Notes under the pieces: generated by a model
What the model saw: the letters and a program-made list of their open reading frames with translations, nothing else
Told to the model about the DNA's origin: nothing
The model's database searches: none
In this document: positions 8,409 to 18,026 of the stretch, one piece after another
Layout: each line of letters starts with the position of its first letter
Numbering within the stretch: the first letter of the stretch is position 1
Program-made: the position numbers and the translations under genes
Source of the DNA: JAWKTT01 sp041398965
GTDB lineage: Bacteria > Planctomycetota > Planctomycetia > Planctomycetales > Planctomycetaceae
Direction of reading: 5' to 3'
Length of the DNA stretch: 35,825 nucleotides
Assembly: GCA_041398965.1 (NCBI GenBank)
Contig: JAWKTT010000044.1
Span: forward strand, 1-35,825

Positions 8409-9488
8409 ATGACCCGTTCGACCTCTTCCAATCGTCGCGACTTTCTGTTGCAGTCGACAGCCGGGCTTCTGGCGATGCAGTCGCTGACAGGTTGGTTTCC
8501 GTCCGCTCAAGCGGCTCCCAAGATCGCTCGCGACCCCAAAGTGGACGAAGTGGTCGAGAAGGGGCTGAACTACATCGTGAAGTCGCAACGACGGCAGGGG
8601 AACTGGGAGGCAAACGGCGGGCAGTACAGCATCGCGATGACGGCTCTCTCCGGGACCGCATTGCTTTGCGAAGGTTCAACGACCACACGAGGCAAGTATT
8701 CCCAGAATATTTCGCTCGCGGTGGATCATCTGACGTCCAAGTCGCAGTCCAACGGCCTCATTGGCGAGCCGAACGATTATCACTACACCTATGGACACGG
8801 CTTCTCGATGCTGTTCCTGTCGCAAGTTTTTGGTGAAGAAGATGACGCGGTGCGACGCGACAAGATTCGCAGCGTCTTGGAGAAGGCGGTCAAGTTCTGC
8901 ATTCAAGCTCAAACGAGTCGGGGGGGATGGGGTTACGTCTCAGCAAAGGACGGAAACGACTTCGACGAAGGGTCGACCTGTATTACTCAGGTGCAAGGGT
9001 TGCGAGCCTGTCGCAATGCTGGAATCGCTGTCCCGAAAGAAGTCATCGACCGTGCGAGAAAGTACATCGAAGGTTGCACGAATGATGATGGCGGGATTCA
9101 GTACAGCGCTCAAAGCAAAGGGGGGTCTCGTCCCCCGATCACTGCGGCTGCGGTCGCCGCGATGTTTAACGCCGGCGAACTGGCGGAATCGGATCATGTG
9201 AAGAAGATGATGGAGTATTGCAGAAAGAACGTCTGGCCAGCAGGCGGGATCAACGCCGCCAATCAGTTCGGACACTGGCATTACACCCACTACTACTATG
9301 CCCAAGTCATGTACCGCCAACCAGAAGAGTGGCCAAAGTATATCGAAGCCATCAAACGGGAGTTGATTGCGACTCAGCAAGCCGATGGCTCATGGGGGGC
9401 CGGTCATGTTGGTCCGATCTACACCACGGCCATCAACTGCACCATCCTGCAACTCGACAAAGGGTATCTTCCGGTCTATCAGCGGTAG
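8409..9488 (+). CDS. Exported squalene-cyclase/prenyltransferase-fold protein
   Basis: The 359-aa protein has an N-terminal twin-arginine signal (SNRRDFLLQS followed by a hydrophobic stretch and an SAQAAP cleavage-like site). It continues with alpha/alpha-barrel repeats of the prenyltransferase and squalene oxidase type. Typical repeat signatures are seen as SQRRQGNWE, TSRGGWGYVS, NDDGGIQYS and TQQADGSWG, the QxxxGxW-like motif that stabilises terpene cyclase folds. The DXDD catalytic motif of squalene-hopene cyclase is not evident, so enzymatic terpene cyclisation is doubtful; such exported repeat proteins are common and uncharacterised in planctomycetes. I chose ATG 8409, which has AAGG seven bases upstream and directly precedes the Tat motif. 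No partner gene is apparent. Confidence 0.85.
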   Translation: MTRSTSSNRRDFLLQSTAGLLAMQSLTGWFPSAQAAPKIARDPKVDEVVEKGLNYIVKSQRRQGNWEANGGQYSIAMTALSGTALLCEGSTTTRGKYSQNISLAVDHLTSKSQSNGLIGEPNDYHYTYGHGFSMLFLSQVFGEEDDAVRRDKIRSVLEKAVKFCIQAQTSRGGWGYVSAKDGNDFDEGSTCITQVQGLRACRNAGIAVPKEVIDRARKYIEGCTNDDGGIQYSAQSKGGSRPPITAAAVAAMFNAGELAESDHVKKMMEYCRKNVWPAGGINAANQFGHWHYTHYYYAQVMYRQPEEWPKYIEAIKRELIATQQADGSWGAGHVGPIYTTAINCTILQLDKGYLPVYQR

Positions 9489-9552
9489 ACCGTCACTTTA
9501 ACGCAACTCGTGGTCGTTGCATCAGACACGATGTGTCCTCCGAATTCGCCCC

Positions 9553-10416
9553 ATGTCTAGCACACTTCCGCAGCATCGATCGCACTCTCGCACGTGGCAT
9601 TCCAACAAGTTTGTCTACCCCGTCCTGTCGCGTCGCAGCAAGGGGATTTCCATTGGGGTCAACCTCAACCCGGACAAGATTTGTAACTTCGATTGCATTT
9701 ACTGTCAGGTCAATCGCCGCAGCGAGTCCGAAGTTCGTTTCGTCGAGTCGCAGCAACTCCTCCAGGAATTGGGTGATACTCTTGACATTGTGACTTCCGG
9801 CGAACTCTATGAAGATGCCGCGTTTGCTTCGGTCCCGGCCAAACTGCAACGGCTTAACGACATCGCGTTTTCCGGCGATGGAGAGCCGACGACGTTTACG
9901 AATTTTGATCAGATCATCCACCAGGCGGCCGAGTTGAAACGCTCCAGACAGCTCGACCAAGTCAAGCTCGTATTGATAACCAACGCCAGCATGTTCCATC
10001 GCCCGGTCGTTGCCCGAGGGTTGGCGATACTGGATGAAAATCAGGGAGAGGTCTGGGCGAAGCTTGATGCGGGAACGGCGGAGTATTACCACGAGATCGA
10101 CCGCACGAAAATCCCTTTCGCCCGCATCATCGAGAATATCACCAACGCCGCCCGTATCCGCCCACTGGTAATTCAGAGCCTCTTCATGCGGGTGAACGGT
10201 CTTCCCCCCAGTGATGCGGAAATCACTGCGTATGTCCGTCGGTTGAAAGAGATGACTGCTGCCGGTGGATCGATTCGCCTCGTGCAGGTCTACACCGTCG
10301 CCCGCCCCCCCGCCGAAAGCTTCGTGTCGTCCCTCACGACCGAGGAAGTCGATCACATTGCCAACCGCGTCGAATGTGAAACCGGACTCCCTTCAGAGCG
10401 CCATTACGGCAACTGA
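9553..10416 (+). CDS. Radical SAM protein, TYW1/COG0731-like
   Basis: The 287-aa product carries the radical SAM iron-sulfur motif CX3CX2C as CNFDCIYCQV (about residues 47-56), preceded by the KGISIGVNLNPDKIC stretch. The family GEPT segment for S-adenosylmethionine binding is seen in FSGDGEPTTF. A LVLITNAS strand and EVWAKLDAG follow, as in TYW1-like proteins of COG0731. TYW1 itself builds the tricyclic wyosine base in archaeal and eukaryotic tRNA; bacterial homologues have unknown substrates, so a tRNA role is only a family-level suggestion. The protein is compact and lacks the flavodoxin domain of eukaryotic TYW1. ATG 9553 was chosen over a TTG at 9517; no clear ribosome binding site is visible at either. 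Confidence 0.88.
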   Translation: MSSTLPQHRSHSRTWHSNKFVYPVLSRRSKGISIGVNLNPDKICNFDCIYCQVNRRSESEVRFVESQQLLQELGDTLDIVTSGELYEDAAFASVPAKLQRLNDIAFSGDGEPTTFTNFDQIIHQAAELKRSRQLDQVKLVLITNASMFHRPVVARGLAILDENQGEVWAKLDAGTAEYYHEIDRTKIPFARIIENITNAARIRPLVIQSLFMRVNGLPPSDAEITAYVRRLKEMTAAGGSIRLVQVYTVARPPAESFVSSLTTEEVDHIANRVECETGLPSERHYGN

Positions 10417-10902
10417 GCCCCCCGCATCGCGACCTGCTGGGCCTTGACCCGACCGCGTCGGTGATGTTCGTTACGGGGGAAGTCTCGACATGGCCTTGAC
10501 CTGAGCCCATTCGCCGAAAATGGCCGCGTTCTTGAAAGAGAGCGCGGCGAGCAAGTGAAGGAGTGCAATCGGTTCCCAAGAGACCTCTTCACCGAGTGGA
10601 TGTGGAGGGAGCCAGATGTCAGGACAAACTCAGAGTTGGTCTCACGGGAGCGTTCCCGTGTTTGGCTGTCGCCGCCAATGGTAATGCATGGGAACAGCAA
10701 CTTAGCGACATGGGCCAAGTGTCCCGTTCGTCTTTCCCGTCCCGATCAGAGAATTCCGATGTCGTGGGTGGTGTCAGTGTTGTGGGTGGTGTTGTCGGGG
10801 GCCGGGGCCGGGCGTTACAGTGTCACGACGATTTCGGCCTGAACATCTAAAACATAAGACGGTCTTCGATTCCTGACTCAGAGACTCACTCCACAACTCA
10901 CA
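10417..10902. other. Intergenic region upstream of gatB
   Basis: No gene is supportable in these 486 bases; the overlapping short frames on both strands lack binding sites and family features. The stretch contains a perfect 7-bp hairpin (listed separately) and a G/T-rich run (10760-10810). The gatB promoter must lie in the downstream part, but I could not identify it. Confidence 0.4.
10643..10663 (+). terminator. Perfect 7-bp hairpin followed by TTT
   Basis: CACGGGA (10643-10649) pairs with TCCCGTG (10654-10660) around the loop GCGT, followed by TTT. It lies 227 bases past the radical SAM stop codon, so it could end that transcript; the T-tract is short, so this is tentative. Confidence 0.4.
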
Positions 10903-12096
10903 ATGCAATACACCCCCATCATTGGACTCGAAGTTCACGTGCAGTTATTGACTCGCACCAAGATCTTTTGCGGCTGTGTGAACCGATTCAACCCGAATGA
11001 GCCGAATACCCAGACGTGCCCCGTCTGTCTCGGTTTTCCGGGGTCGCTTCCGGTGATGAATCGCGAGGCATTTCAACTCTCACTCGTGACGGCGATTGCC
11101 CTGAACTGCGAGATTGCTGAACTGACAAAGTGGGATCGGAAGCAGTATTTCTATCCCGATCTCCCCAAGGGGTACCAGATCAGCCAGTTCGATCTCCCTT
11201 TCAGCCGGGCGGGTCATGTGTTTGTGACAACGGCGGACGGAGCGCAACGAAAGGTCCGAATCAACCGCGCCCATCTCGAAGAGGATGCGGGAAAAAACCT
11301 GCATGACGAGTCGGGGCGTCGAGGCGAAAGCAAGGTGGACCTCAACCGCACCGGGACGCCATTGCTGGAGATTGTCAGCGAACCGGACCTCCGTTCGGCC
11401 TTTGAGTGTCGGAATTATCTCGAAGAACTTCATCTCATGCTGACATACCTTGAGGTGTCCGATTGCAACATGCAGGAGGGGAGCCTGAGATGTGACGCGA
11501 ACGTCAACCTGCACGTTCATCAACCTGGTGGCTCGACTATTGCCACGCCAATCGTCGAGGTAAAGAACCTCAACACGTTTCGCGGAGTCGAAGCTGCTGT
11601 TGAGTACGAGATCGAGCGACAACAAGAGGAGTTTGCTCGCACCGGTCGCAAGCTGGGGGACCCTGGCGTTCTCAAGGAGACGCGAGGTTGGAATGCTGAT
11701 CGTGGGGCGACGTTTGCCCAACGAGGCAAGGAAGAAGCGAGCGATTACCGCTACTTTCCCGATCCCGATCTCGTTCCCGTGACGGTGTCTCGTGAGGTTG
11801 TCGAAACGCTCCGCTCCCAGCAGTGCGAATTGCCAGCAGCCCGTCGGCAACGGTTCATCGAGAGACTCGCCCTTTCGCCATACGATGCCGACGTCATCAT
11901 TCAACAGGGACGCCGTTTCGCCGATTACTTCGAGCAAACGAGCACTCTCTGCGGCGACACCAAGCACGCCGCGAACTTTGTCACACAAGATGTCCTGCGG
12001 GAAATCAAAGAGCGATCAATCGAAATCGAGGAATTCCCGTTGTCAACGATCCTTAGGACACTGTTGAAAGAGTGGCCAGCGGGGCAATTACTGTGA
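10903..12096 (+). CDS. gatB: Asp/Glu-tRNA amidotransferase subunit B (as read, truncated)
   Basis: This is GatB, the subunit of the GatCAB complex that binds Glu-tRNA(Gln) or Asp-tRNA(Asn) and amidates it with ammonia supplied by GatA. The N-terminal catalytic cradle is clear: IIGLEVHVQL, CPVCLGFPGSLPVMN, YFYPDLPKGYQISQ, RAHLEEDAGKNLH, DLNRTGTPLLEIVSEPD and MQEGSLRCDANVN, then the EVKNLN segment. The frame as read stops after 397 residues, about 100 short of the family, and its last residues (after TLLK) are not GatB-like. The missing helical tail lies immediately downstream in shifted frames (next entry), so the true gene probably ends at 12400. No gatA or gatC is adjacent. The start ATG follows an A/C-rich leader without an obvious binding site. 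Confidence 0.93.
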   Translation: MQYTPIIGLEVHVQLLTRTKIFCGCVNRFNPNEPNTQTCPVCLGFPGSLPVMNREAFQLSLVTAIALNCEIAELTKWDRKQYFYPDLPKGYQISQFDLPFSRAGHVFVTTADGAQRKVRINRAHLEEDAGKNLHDESGRRGESKVDLNRTGTPLLEIVSEPDLRSAFECRNYLEELHLMLTYLEVSDCNMQEGSLRCDANVNLHVHQPGGSTIATPIVEVKNLNTFRGVEAAVEYEIERQQEEFARTGRKLGDPGVLKETRGWNADRGATFAQRGKEEASDYRYFPDPDLVPVTVSREVVETLRSQQCELPAARRQRFIERLALSPYDADVIIQQGRRFADYFEQTSTLCGDTKHAANFVTQDVLREIKERSIEIEEFPLSTILRTLLKEWPAGQLL

Positions 12097-12400
12097 AGAG
12101 AGTGGCCGAAATGTTGTTCATCGAACTCCTGCGCCCGCAATGACGATGGTCATTCGATCGAGCCGAATGGCATCGCGACGTTGATCGACGAACTCGGTTT
12201 GCGGACGATCGCAGGTGGAAACGAAATCGAGTCGGCCATCCACGATGAGGTTATCGCCGCTCACCCGCCGCCGTCGCCGACTCAGAAAGCTGGAAAACAG
12301 CAGGCGTCGGACCTCTGATCGTAGGTGTGAAGCCAAATCAAAGGCCGACGCAAAAACGGTTCGCGAACTCCTCATCGCCCGATTGTCATCGACGCAGTAA
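12051..12400 (+). pseudogene. gatB: Frame-scrambled C-terminal part of gatB
   Basis: Reading across frames recovers the GatB helical tail in order: VASGAITVKRVAEMLFIELL, DDGHSIEPNGIATLIDELGL, then RTIAGGNEIESAI, a PAAVAD segment, KAGKQQA, and finally ADAKTVRELLIARLSSTQ before TAA at 12398-12400. At least four small indels are needed; adding one A to the A run near 12067 and one C near 12263 repairs two of them. Because GatB is normally essential and the peptide order is perfect, I read this as sequence error in an intact gene rather than a real pseudogene. Confidence 0.8.
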
Positions 12401-12536
12401 GTCCTTGTCCTGATGAGTTTGCTCGCAGCGATCGCACCAGTCATTTCCTAAATTCTGAATCCTCCATCCTGTTCTCTGCCGCGTCCGGTGACCGGAAGAC
12501 CGGATGGGGGCGGTCTTCGGGGGAACTCTTGCCGTC

Positions 12537-13350
12537 ATGACCTTGCTGCAACTTATTGAACTGCTCGCGGTCCTGGCGATGCACCCTCTTTGAGTTCTGC
12601 TGGCGACACGCAAACACATGGATTTTGTGGGCCTCTTTGCCGTCGGCTTCGCGGTTTCGTTCGGCGGGGGAACGTTGCGGGACCTGTTTCTCGACCGGCA
12701 TCCGCTCTTCTGGATCGCCAATCCGCATTACCCGATGCTCGTGTTTGGCCTCGCACTCATCGGAAGTCTGGTGCCGAGACAGATCGAGAAGTTGGAACGG
12801 TTCACCAGTTTTCCCGATGCTCTCGGGCTGGGGAATGTTTCACGATTCTGGGAGCGTCGTTTGCGTATGAATCGGGGGTCGCACCGTTCATTAGCGGTGC
12901 TCATTGGAGTCATCGCCCGGGACAGCGGGGTGTCGGTGGAGAGATTATTTGCAACGAGTTTCGTCCCTCTTTCGCCCTGCCCCCTTGTGTGCCACCTGTT
13001 CCTTTTGCAGGGGGCTGTTCTGTACGTTGCGGCCGAGAGATTCCTGCCTGGTAATCACTGGGTGAAGTGGTGGGGGCGACGATCATCGTTGCCTTTTCGA
13101 CTTGGCTGCCATCTGCCCGGAACGCCTTCCTGTTGTCCACACGTTCCCCGCGAGTAGTTTCTCGAGGTCGTCGGGAAGGGGCTCAGGTGTCACTGATTTT
13201 CGATTTCCCGAAGGGAATCAGCTATGCGAACCCCCTTCTTCCGGCCCCCGCCAGTTCTTCTCTGATAAATCTTCCAGTGGGGAAGAAGATTGGGCTGACG
13301 ATTCAGAAGGACATTCTGCCGCCGGAATTCCGTACCGTCACCCCGAATAG
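12537..13350 (+). pseudogene. TRIC/UPF0126 (YicG-like) membrane protein, frame-scrambled
   Basis: Several frames together encode a protein of the trimeric intracellular cation channel / UPF0126 family, predicted small polytopic cation channels. The start is ATG 12537 (MTLLQLIELLAVLA). An in-frame stop at 12591 disappears if one G is removed and one added nearby, giving ACTLFGVLLATRKHMDFVG. Then follow the family hallmark FGGGTLRDLFLDRHPLFWI, FTILGASFAYESGV in another frame, GGEIICNE in a third, and a late VVGATIIVAF segment. The final frame (13102-13350) ends in a hydrophilic tail unlike the family core, so the true end is uncertain. At least five indels are required. It lies in the same low-quality stretch as the gatB tail. 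Confidence 0.7.
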
Positions 13351-13590
13351 TCTTCTCCTCACACTGTTCCTAATTTTCCAATGGAAGTCCCTTTGGATCC
13401 TTTCGCCGAACACGCGTCGCGGCAGAGTTCAATTGTCCATTTGCCCATCGACTCGCATCTGCCGGACCAATCGATCATCTGCGACAGTCTTTGATTCTGT
13501 GGCCATTTGCTTAACATACGTCTCCTGTGCTCAGCCCAGGCGGCGGATGATCGGACCGGTCGTGTCTTCAATCTCGCTGCGTGCCCACGA

Positions 13591-15188
13591 TGTCTTTGCG
13601 GATCAATAACCTGCGACTCCCCGTTGAACAGTCCGAAGAGGACCTTTTGCGAGTCGCCGCACGCAAACTGCGCCTCAAGGTGGACGACCTCGGTACTTGG
13701 CGAATTCTTCGCAAGAGTCTCGACGCTCAGGTCGCGACGACTTACGATTCGTCTACTTTCCGCTGTCCATCAGAACTCCCTGATGAATCCGGTCTCTTGC
13801 GGAAGCTGAAGTCGGACCCCGACGTCACGCACTTTGTGGCTGAGTCCTTTGATGATCCCCTTCTGGAACGGACCCCCTCGAACAGCGGCCCGTCGTGGTC
13901 GGCTCCGGGACCGGCAGGACTGCTGGCCGCGTACTTTGTCACGATAAGAGGTTACCAACCGATCATTCTCAGACGAGGTACCGCAGTTAAAGAACGTGTT
14001 CCGGCGGTCCGACTGTTTGACCGGGCGGTGCCTCACGATCCCGAAACAACAACTATCTGTTTGGTGAAGGGGAGCCGGATGTTTTACCGGACGGCAAACT
14101 CACTTGCCGCATGAGTGGTCCGGATGTCGATTGGGTGTTGCAATCGTTTGTCGCATGCCGGGGGCGAAGGTCTTGGTCTACGAGCATCGCCCGCATCGCA
14201 GGGCAATAAACTCCCGATCTGCCGTATTATCGCGCCGGGCAATCGAACAGGAAGGGGCGAATACCGATTTGGCTGCCGACTTGAAAGATGACATTCCAGA
14301 ATGAATCGGTCGTTGGTGTCGAGGGCATCGAGCGGTTGTTGGCTTGCGACGACGTCGGTCATCTTCGCGACCGGTCCTCGGCTCCGCGACATTGCAGATG
14401 TTGCACAAACAGATGCCGATGCAGCAAAAGGCGTTTCAACTTGGGTTGCGGATTGAGCAACCTCAAGATCAAGTCAATCGTTGAGTAACGGCAAGCCGGT
14501 GTATCTCGGTGACCCTGCTAGGGGCCGCTGACTGCACTCGTCGCCAAGGGGGGCCGCGATCTTTACTCGTTCTGCATGTGTGCCGGGGGGATCGTCCGGC
14601 TGCCGAGTATTTCGGAGCGGGCCTCTTCGCAACCTCGAACGGGATGAGTAACTCGCGTCATGACTCCCCTTTCGCCAACGGGCTGATGGTAACGCTGGAA
14701 CCCGAAGAGTTTGGCAGCAGTCACCCCCTGGCCGGGGTCGAATTGCAGCCCGGAGATACGAGCGTGTGGCTTATGAACTCGCGGAAGCTTCGCGGCCCCC
14801 ATCCAAGCTGGCGAAGGACTTTCTCGACCGTCGCAGCCACAACCGGGGCGGTTTACGCTTCATCCTATGCACAGGGCTTCCCAGGCACAGGAATTAGACA
14901 GTCTCCTCCCACTCCCCAGGTGATTGAGGCCATTCGTCGCGGACTCCCCGGTCATGGACCAAGAAGATGCGGCAGCTTTCTCAAAGGGCGACCTCGTCGT
15001 CGGCCCCGAGATGCGAAGACGCTCCGGTTCACATTGAACGCGACCACTCACTCGACAGACCGCTGGATTTCGTGGTTTATACCCCGTCGGGAAGGAGCTG
15101 AATTGCGCCATTCGGCATTGTCAGTGCTGCCGTTGATGGACTCCAGTCGGCCCGCAGATCGTCACTTGCCTATGCTCCGCTCCGCTGA
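13591..15188 (+). pseudogene. FAD-dependent dehydrogenase (COG2509-like), frame-scrambled
   Basis: Reading across frames gives about 530 residues of a COG2509-type FAD-dependent dehydrogenase, a family of unknown substrate with an N-terminal ferredoxin-like domain. In order: MSLRINNLRLPVEQSEEDLL (13591), then PDVTHFVAESFDDPLLERT, the FAD-binding VVVGSGPAGLLAAYF, RGTAVKERVPAVRLFD, NNYLFGEG, DGKLTCRMSGPDVDWVLQ, MQQKAFQLGLRIEQPQDQVN, GGRDLYSFCMCAGG, NGMSNSRHDSPFAN, PQVIEAIRRGLP, and the terminal GIVSAAVDGLQSARR before TGA at 15186-15188. The family order is kept from end to end, and neighbouring frames supply the missing pieces, so the protein is probably intact in the organism. I count at least ten indels. 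The gene is monocistronic as far as can be seen. Confidence 0.78.
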
Positions 15189-15365
15189 AGATGCCTCTGG
15201 TCTCGCTGCACGACAGGCACTCCAGTAACGGAAGTGCCGTCGTCCAGCCTCGGCGACTGGCGCCAGTCGCGAAATCGTCTCAGGGTGGTGCGCTGCATCT
15301 ACATGTGCCGCCGCGGCCACGCCATCACCCCGGTGTCAATGCACCCGGACGGGAGCGCGCGACCC

Positions 15366-16406
15366 TCACGCCCTGTTGAAACGAGAAGGCGCCGAGGAGA
15401 AGACGCCTGAATGCCGGCTACTTCGCCAGGTCGCCGACGGCTCTCGTTCGGACCGAAGTTCGTCGAGGGTCGCCTGAATCTTCTGCTGAGCAAAGGCGTT
15501 GTGGTCGAATCCTTGGATGATATTCCACTGCGTGCCGTTTGTCGTCAGCGGGAATCCGAAGATGAGCCCTTCGTCGACGCCGTAACTCCCGTCACTGCAA
15601 ACCGCAGCACTAAAGCAGTCCCCCGTGGCGGTGGGACGAATGACCGATTTCACGGTGTCGAGTGCAGCATTCGCAGCCGACGCGGCACTCGAAGCCCCGC
15701 GAGCCTTGATGACCGTCGCCCCTCGCTTCTGCACAGTCGAGATGAAATCGGTCTGTAACCAGTTGTCGTCACCAATAACCTGAGTGGCTGGCTTCCCGTC
15801 GATGGTGGCGTGAAAGAAGTCTGGGAACTGTGTTGCCGAGTGATTTCCCCAGATGGCGAGATTCTTGACCGCCGAGACATTACGCCCCGAGCGTTGGGCC
15901 AACTGCGTTTGTGCCCGGTTCTGATCGAGCATCGTCATCGCAAACCAGCGATCACGGGGAACATCTGGAGCATTGTGCATCGCAATCAGGCAGTTCGTAT
16001 TGCACGGATTCCCGACCACAAGGACCCGCACGTCCTTATCAGCTGCGGCCTGAATCGCCTTCCCAGTGTTGACGAAAATCGGCCCATTGATGCGGATCAG
16101 GTCTCCCCGTTCCATCCCGTCTTTTCGCGGAATGCTTCCCACGCAGAGGACCCAATGACATCCCGCGAAGGCTTCTTCGAGATTGTCGCTACTGGCCTTC
16201 TTCACTCCCACGAGTGTTGGAAATGCACAGTCGTCCAACTCCATCTCGACCCCATCAAGAAACGGCAGAACCGGCGGAACTTCGACGAGATTCAGAATCA
16301 CCGGCTGATCGGGGCCGAAAACTTCACCGCTGGCAATACGAAAGACGAGGGCGTAACCAATGTTCCCGGCGGCTCCGGTGACGGCGACACGAATGGGAGT
16401 CTTCAT
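15366..16406 (-). CDS. mdh: Malate dehydrogenase (NAD, LDH/MDH superfamily)
   Basis: The product interconverts malate and oxaloacetate in the citric acid cycle. It belongs to the cytosolic/type-2 malate dehydrogenases: NAD-binding VAVTGAAGNIGYALVFRIA (residues 7-25), GVEMELDDCAFP, the substrate loop region with SIPRKDGMERGDLIRING, VGNPCNTNCLIA, and the catalytic histidine in IWGNHSATQFPD. The start has AGGAG seven bases upstream. As read the protein has 346 residues, but the last 29 (after RSERE) are not family-like. A single-base insertion there gives VGDLAK and a TAG at 15418-15420, about 329 residues, the normal length. The true end is therefore probably 15418; this is the last indel of the damaged stretch. 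The gene is upstream-adjacent to pabB on the same strand with a 195-base gap. Confidence 0.92.
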   Translation of the reverse strand: MKTPIRVAVTGAAGNIGYALVFRIASGEVFGPDQPVILNLVEVPPVLPFLDGVEMELDDCAFPTLVGVKKASSDNLEEAFAGCHWVLCVGSIPRKDGMERGDLIRINGPIFVNTGKAIQAAADKDVRVLVVGNPCNTNCLIAMHNAPDVPRDRWFAMTMLDQNRAQTQLAQRSGRNVSAVKNLAIWGNHSATQFPDFFHATIDGKPATQVIGDDNWLQTDFISTVQKRGATVIKARGASSAASAANAALDTVKSVIRPTATGDCFSAAVCSDGSYGVDEGLIFGFPLTTNGTQWNIIQGFDHNAFAQQKIQATLDELRSEREPSATWRSSRHSGVFSSAPSRFNRA

Positions 16407-16601
16407 CTCTTTCTCCTAAAACCCGGCACTGCCGGTGTGAGCGTGCTACAAAGTCTGAAGAGTGGCTTGTATCGATTGACAGCTTTTCGAGCAACCATCC
16501 CGCAAGCTCACTGCCAACCCAAAGAATCGTTGATCTGACGAGTGAGACCGACCGACAACAGGTGACATGTCTGGCATGAACAGCAAGGTGAACGAGGGAG
16601 C

Positions 16602-18026
16602 TTACTTCAGCGCTCGGATCATCCCAGCCGCTTTGTGAAGAGTCTCGGCGTACTCCGACTCGGGGTCGGACTGTGCAATGATTCCACCTCCGACAGAGCA
16701 CTGCAACCACCCCTGACGTCGACTGAACGTTCGGATCAGGATGTTGCTGTCGGCCCTTCCATCGTATCCCAAATAAAAGAGCGAACCACAATAAGGCCCT
16801 CGGCTGACTTGTTCGAGCTCTGTGATGATCTCCATCGCCCGCACCTTCGGAGCCCCCGTGATCGACCCACCGGGAAACGTCGCGGCCAAGACTTCCCAAA
16901 ACGTTAATCCGGCCCGCAACTCCCCGCGAACTTCCGAGACGAGATGGTGAACGGTCTCATACGATTCCAACTCGCACAGCTTCGGCACCGAGATCGATCC
17001 CGGTCGACAGACTCGCGACAGGTCGTTGCGTAGCAGGTCCACAATCATCACATTTTCGGAAGCATCCTTCGTACTCTCTCGGAGAGCATCGCGAGTAAAA
17101 AGGTCGACGACTGAGCTGCGAATTCGTTGCCGAGTCCCTTTGATGGGTCGAGTCTCGACGATGTTTCCCTCCAACTGCAGAAACCGTTCGGGAGATGCGC
17201 TGAGGACGGCCCAATCATCATGAGCCATGAAGCCGCCGAACGGAGCCGGGTTGACCTCACGCAACCGTAAGTAGGTCTCCAAAGCCGATTCTCGGGCGGG
17301 AAACATCAATCGCTGTGAGAGGTTGGCTTGAAAGATGTCCCCGGCTCGAATGTAGTCGACAACGCGGGCGACCGTTTCGACGTAACTCTTCTGAGAAAAG
17401 TTACTCTGAAGTTCGGCAGGACCGTTGGCACGAAATGATCGCGTCGCGAGTGCAGTGATGTCCCTTTGTATCGGTCGGACAATGTCCGACGAAGTTGCCG
17501 CCGACACAGGATCAATAGCCGACGGAGGTCCGCTGTTGTCTTGAAGCCGTTCAATAAGGTCGTCGATTCGGCTTTGAGCCGATAAGTTTGGACGGTTGCG
17601 GGCGACAATCCAGCAACGGTCGTCGAGATGGTCCCACGCGAGCACCCAGTCATACAGGCCGATGGTGAATGCCGGAAACTGGAACTCATCGATATCCGTC
17701 CGAGGCAACTTCTCCCAGGCATGGCCGAGTTCGTAACTCAGCACTCCGGCTGCTCCCCCTTGAAATGGAGGCAATCCGGGGAGCGTCGCTTCGACCCGCG
17801 AAGCCATCAGTCCTCGCAATTCGGCGAACGGATCCCGAGAGACAGTCGCCTCCTGAAGCGAGAACATCTCAACTGGATCGCCCGAAAGAAAACTGTACCG
17901 CCCCAACCGTGAATCATGCCGCGCGCTGTCAAACAGAATCACCCCCGGTAAATCGACACAGGCACGCAACGCCCCATCAACACGAGGCACCGGACGCAAT
18001 TCATGGACAACAGGGGCAATGGTCAC
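16602..18026 (-). CDS. pabB: Aminodeoxychorismate synthase component I
   Basis: The 474-aa enzyme converts chorismate and ammonia to 4-amino-4-deoxychorismate in folate (p-aminobenzoate) synthesis. It is a full-length chorismate-binding enzyme. The diagnostic motif is ETRPIKGTRQR, with Lys296 in PIKGT; anthranilate synthase (TrpE) has PIAGT here, so PabB is the better call. Other landmarks are GGAAGVLSYELGHAWE, AGDIFQANLSQRL, NPAPFGGFM, SASPERFL, ENVMIVDLLRNDLSRVC, FPGGSITGAPKVRAMEII and GSLFYLGYDGRADSNILIR. No pabA (glutaminase) or pabC is adjacent, so the partner must be encoded elsewhere. The N-terminal tryptophan-pocket segment is shortened. The start ATG 18026 is the first in frame; no strong binding site is visible. 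Confidence 0.92.
   Translation of the reverse strand: MTIAPVVHELRPVPRVDGALRACVDLPGVILFDSARHDSRLGRYSFLSGDPVEMFSLQEATVSRDPFAELRGLMASRVEATLPGLPPFQGGAAGVLSYELGHAWEKLPRTDIDEFQFPAFTIGLYDWVLAWDHLDDRCWIVARNRPNLSAQSRIDDLIERLQDNSGPPSAIDPVSAATSSDIVRPIQRDITALATRSFRANGPAELQSNFSQKSYVETVARVVDYIRAGDIFQANLSQRLMFPARESALETYLRLREVNPAPFGGFMAHDDWAVLSASPERFLQLEGNIVETRPIKGTRQRIRSSVVDLFTRDALRESTKDASENVMIVDLLRNDLSRVCRPGSISVPKLCELESYETVHHLVSEVRGELRAGLTFWEVLAATFPGGSITGAPKVRAMEIITELEQVSRGPYCGSLFYLGYDGRADSNILIRTFSRRQGWLQCSVGGGIIAQSDPESEYAETLHKAAGMIRALK

Noticed and set aside
9493..10356. A 287-codon minus-strand open frame opposite the radical SAM gene
   Set aside because: The plus strand has the CX3CX2C motif and other conserved segments; the antisense frame is a codon-bias shadow.
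11080..11988. A 302-codon minus-strand open frame opposite gatB
   Set aside because: It is a mirror frame of a well-conserved essential gene and has no recognisable features.
12051..15420. Genuine pseudogene cluster or recent gene decay
   Set aside because: Family order is complete in all three genes, gatB is normally essential, the edges are sharp, and many breaks are single bases in homopolymers; sequence error explains it better.
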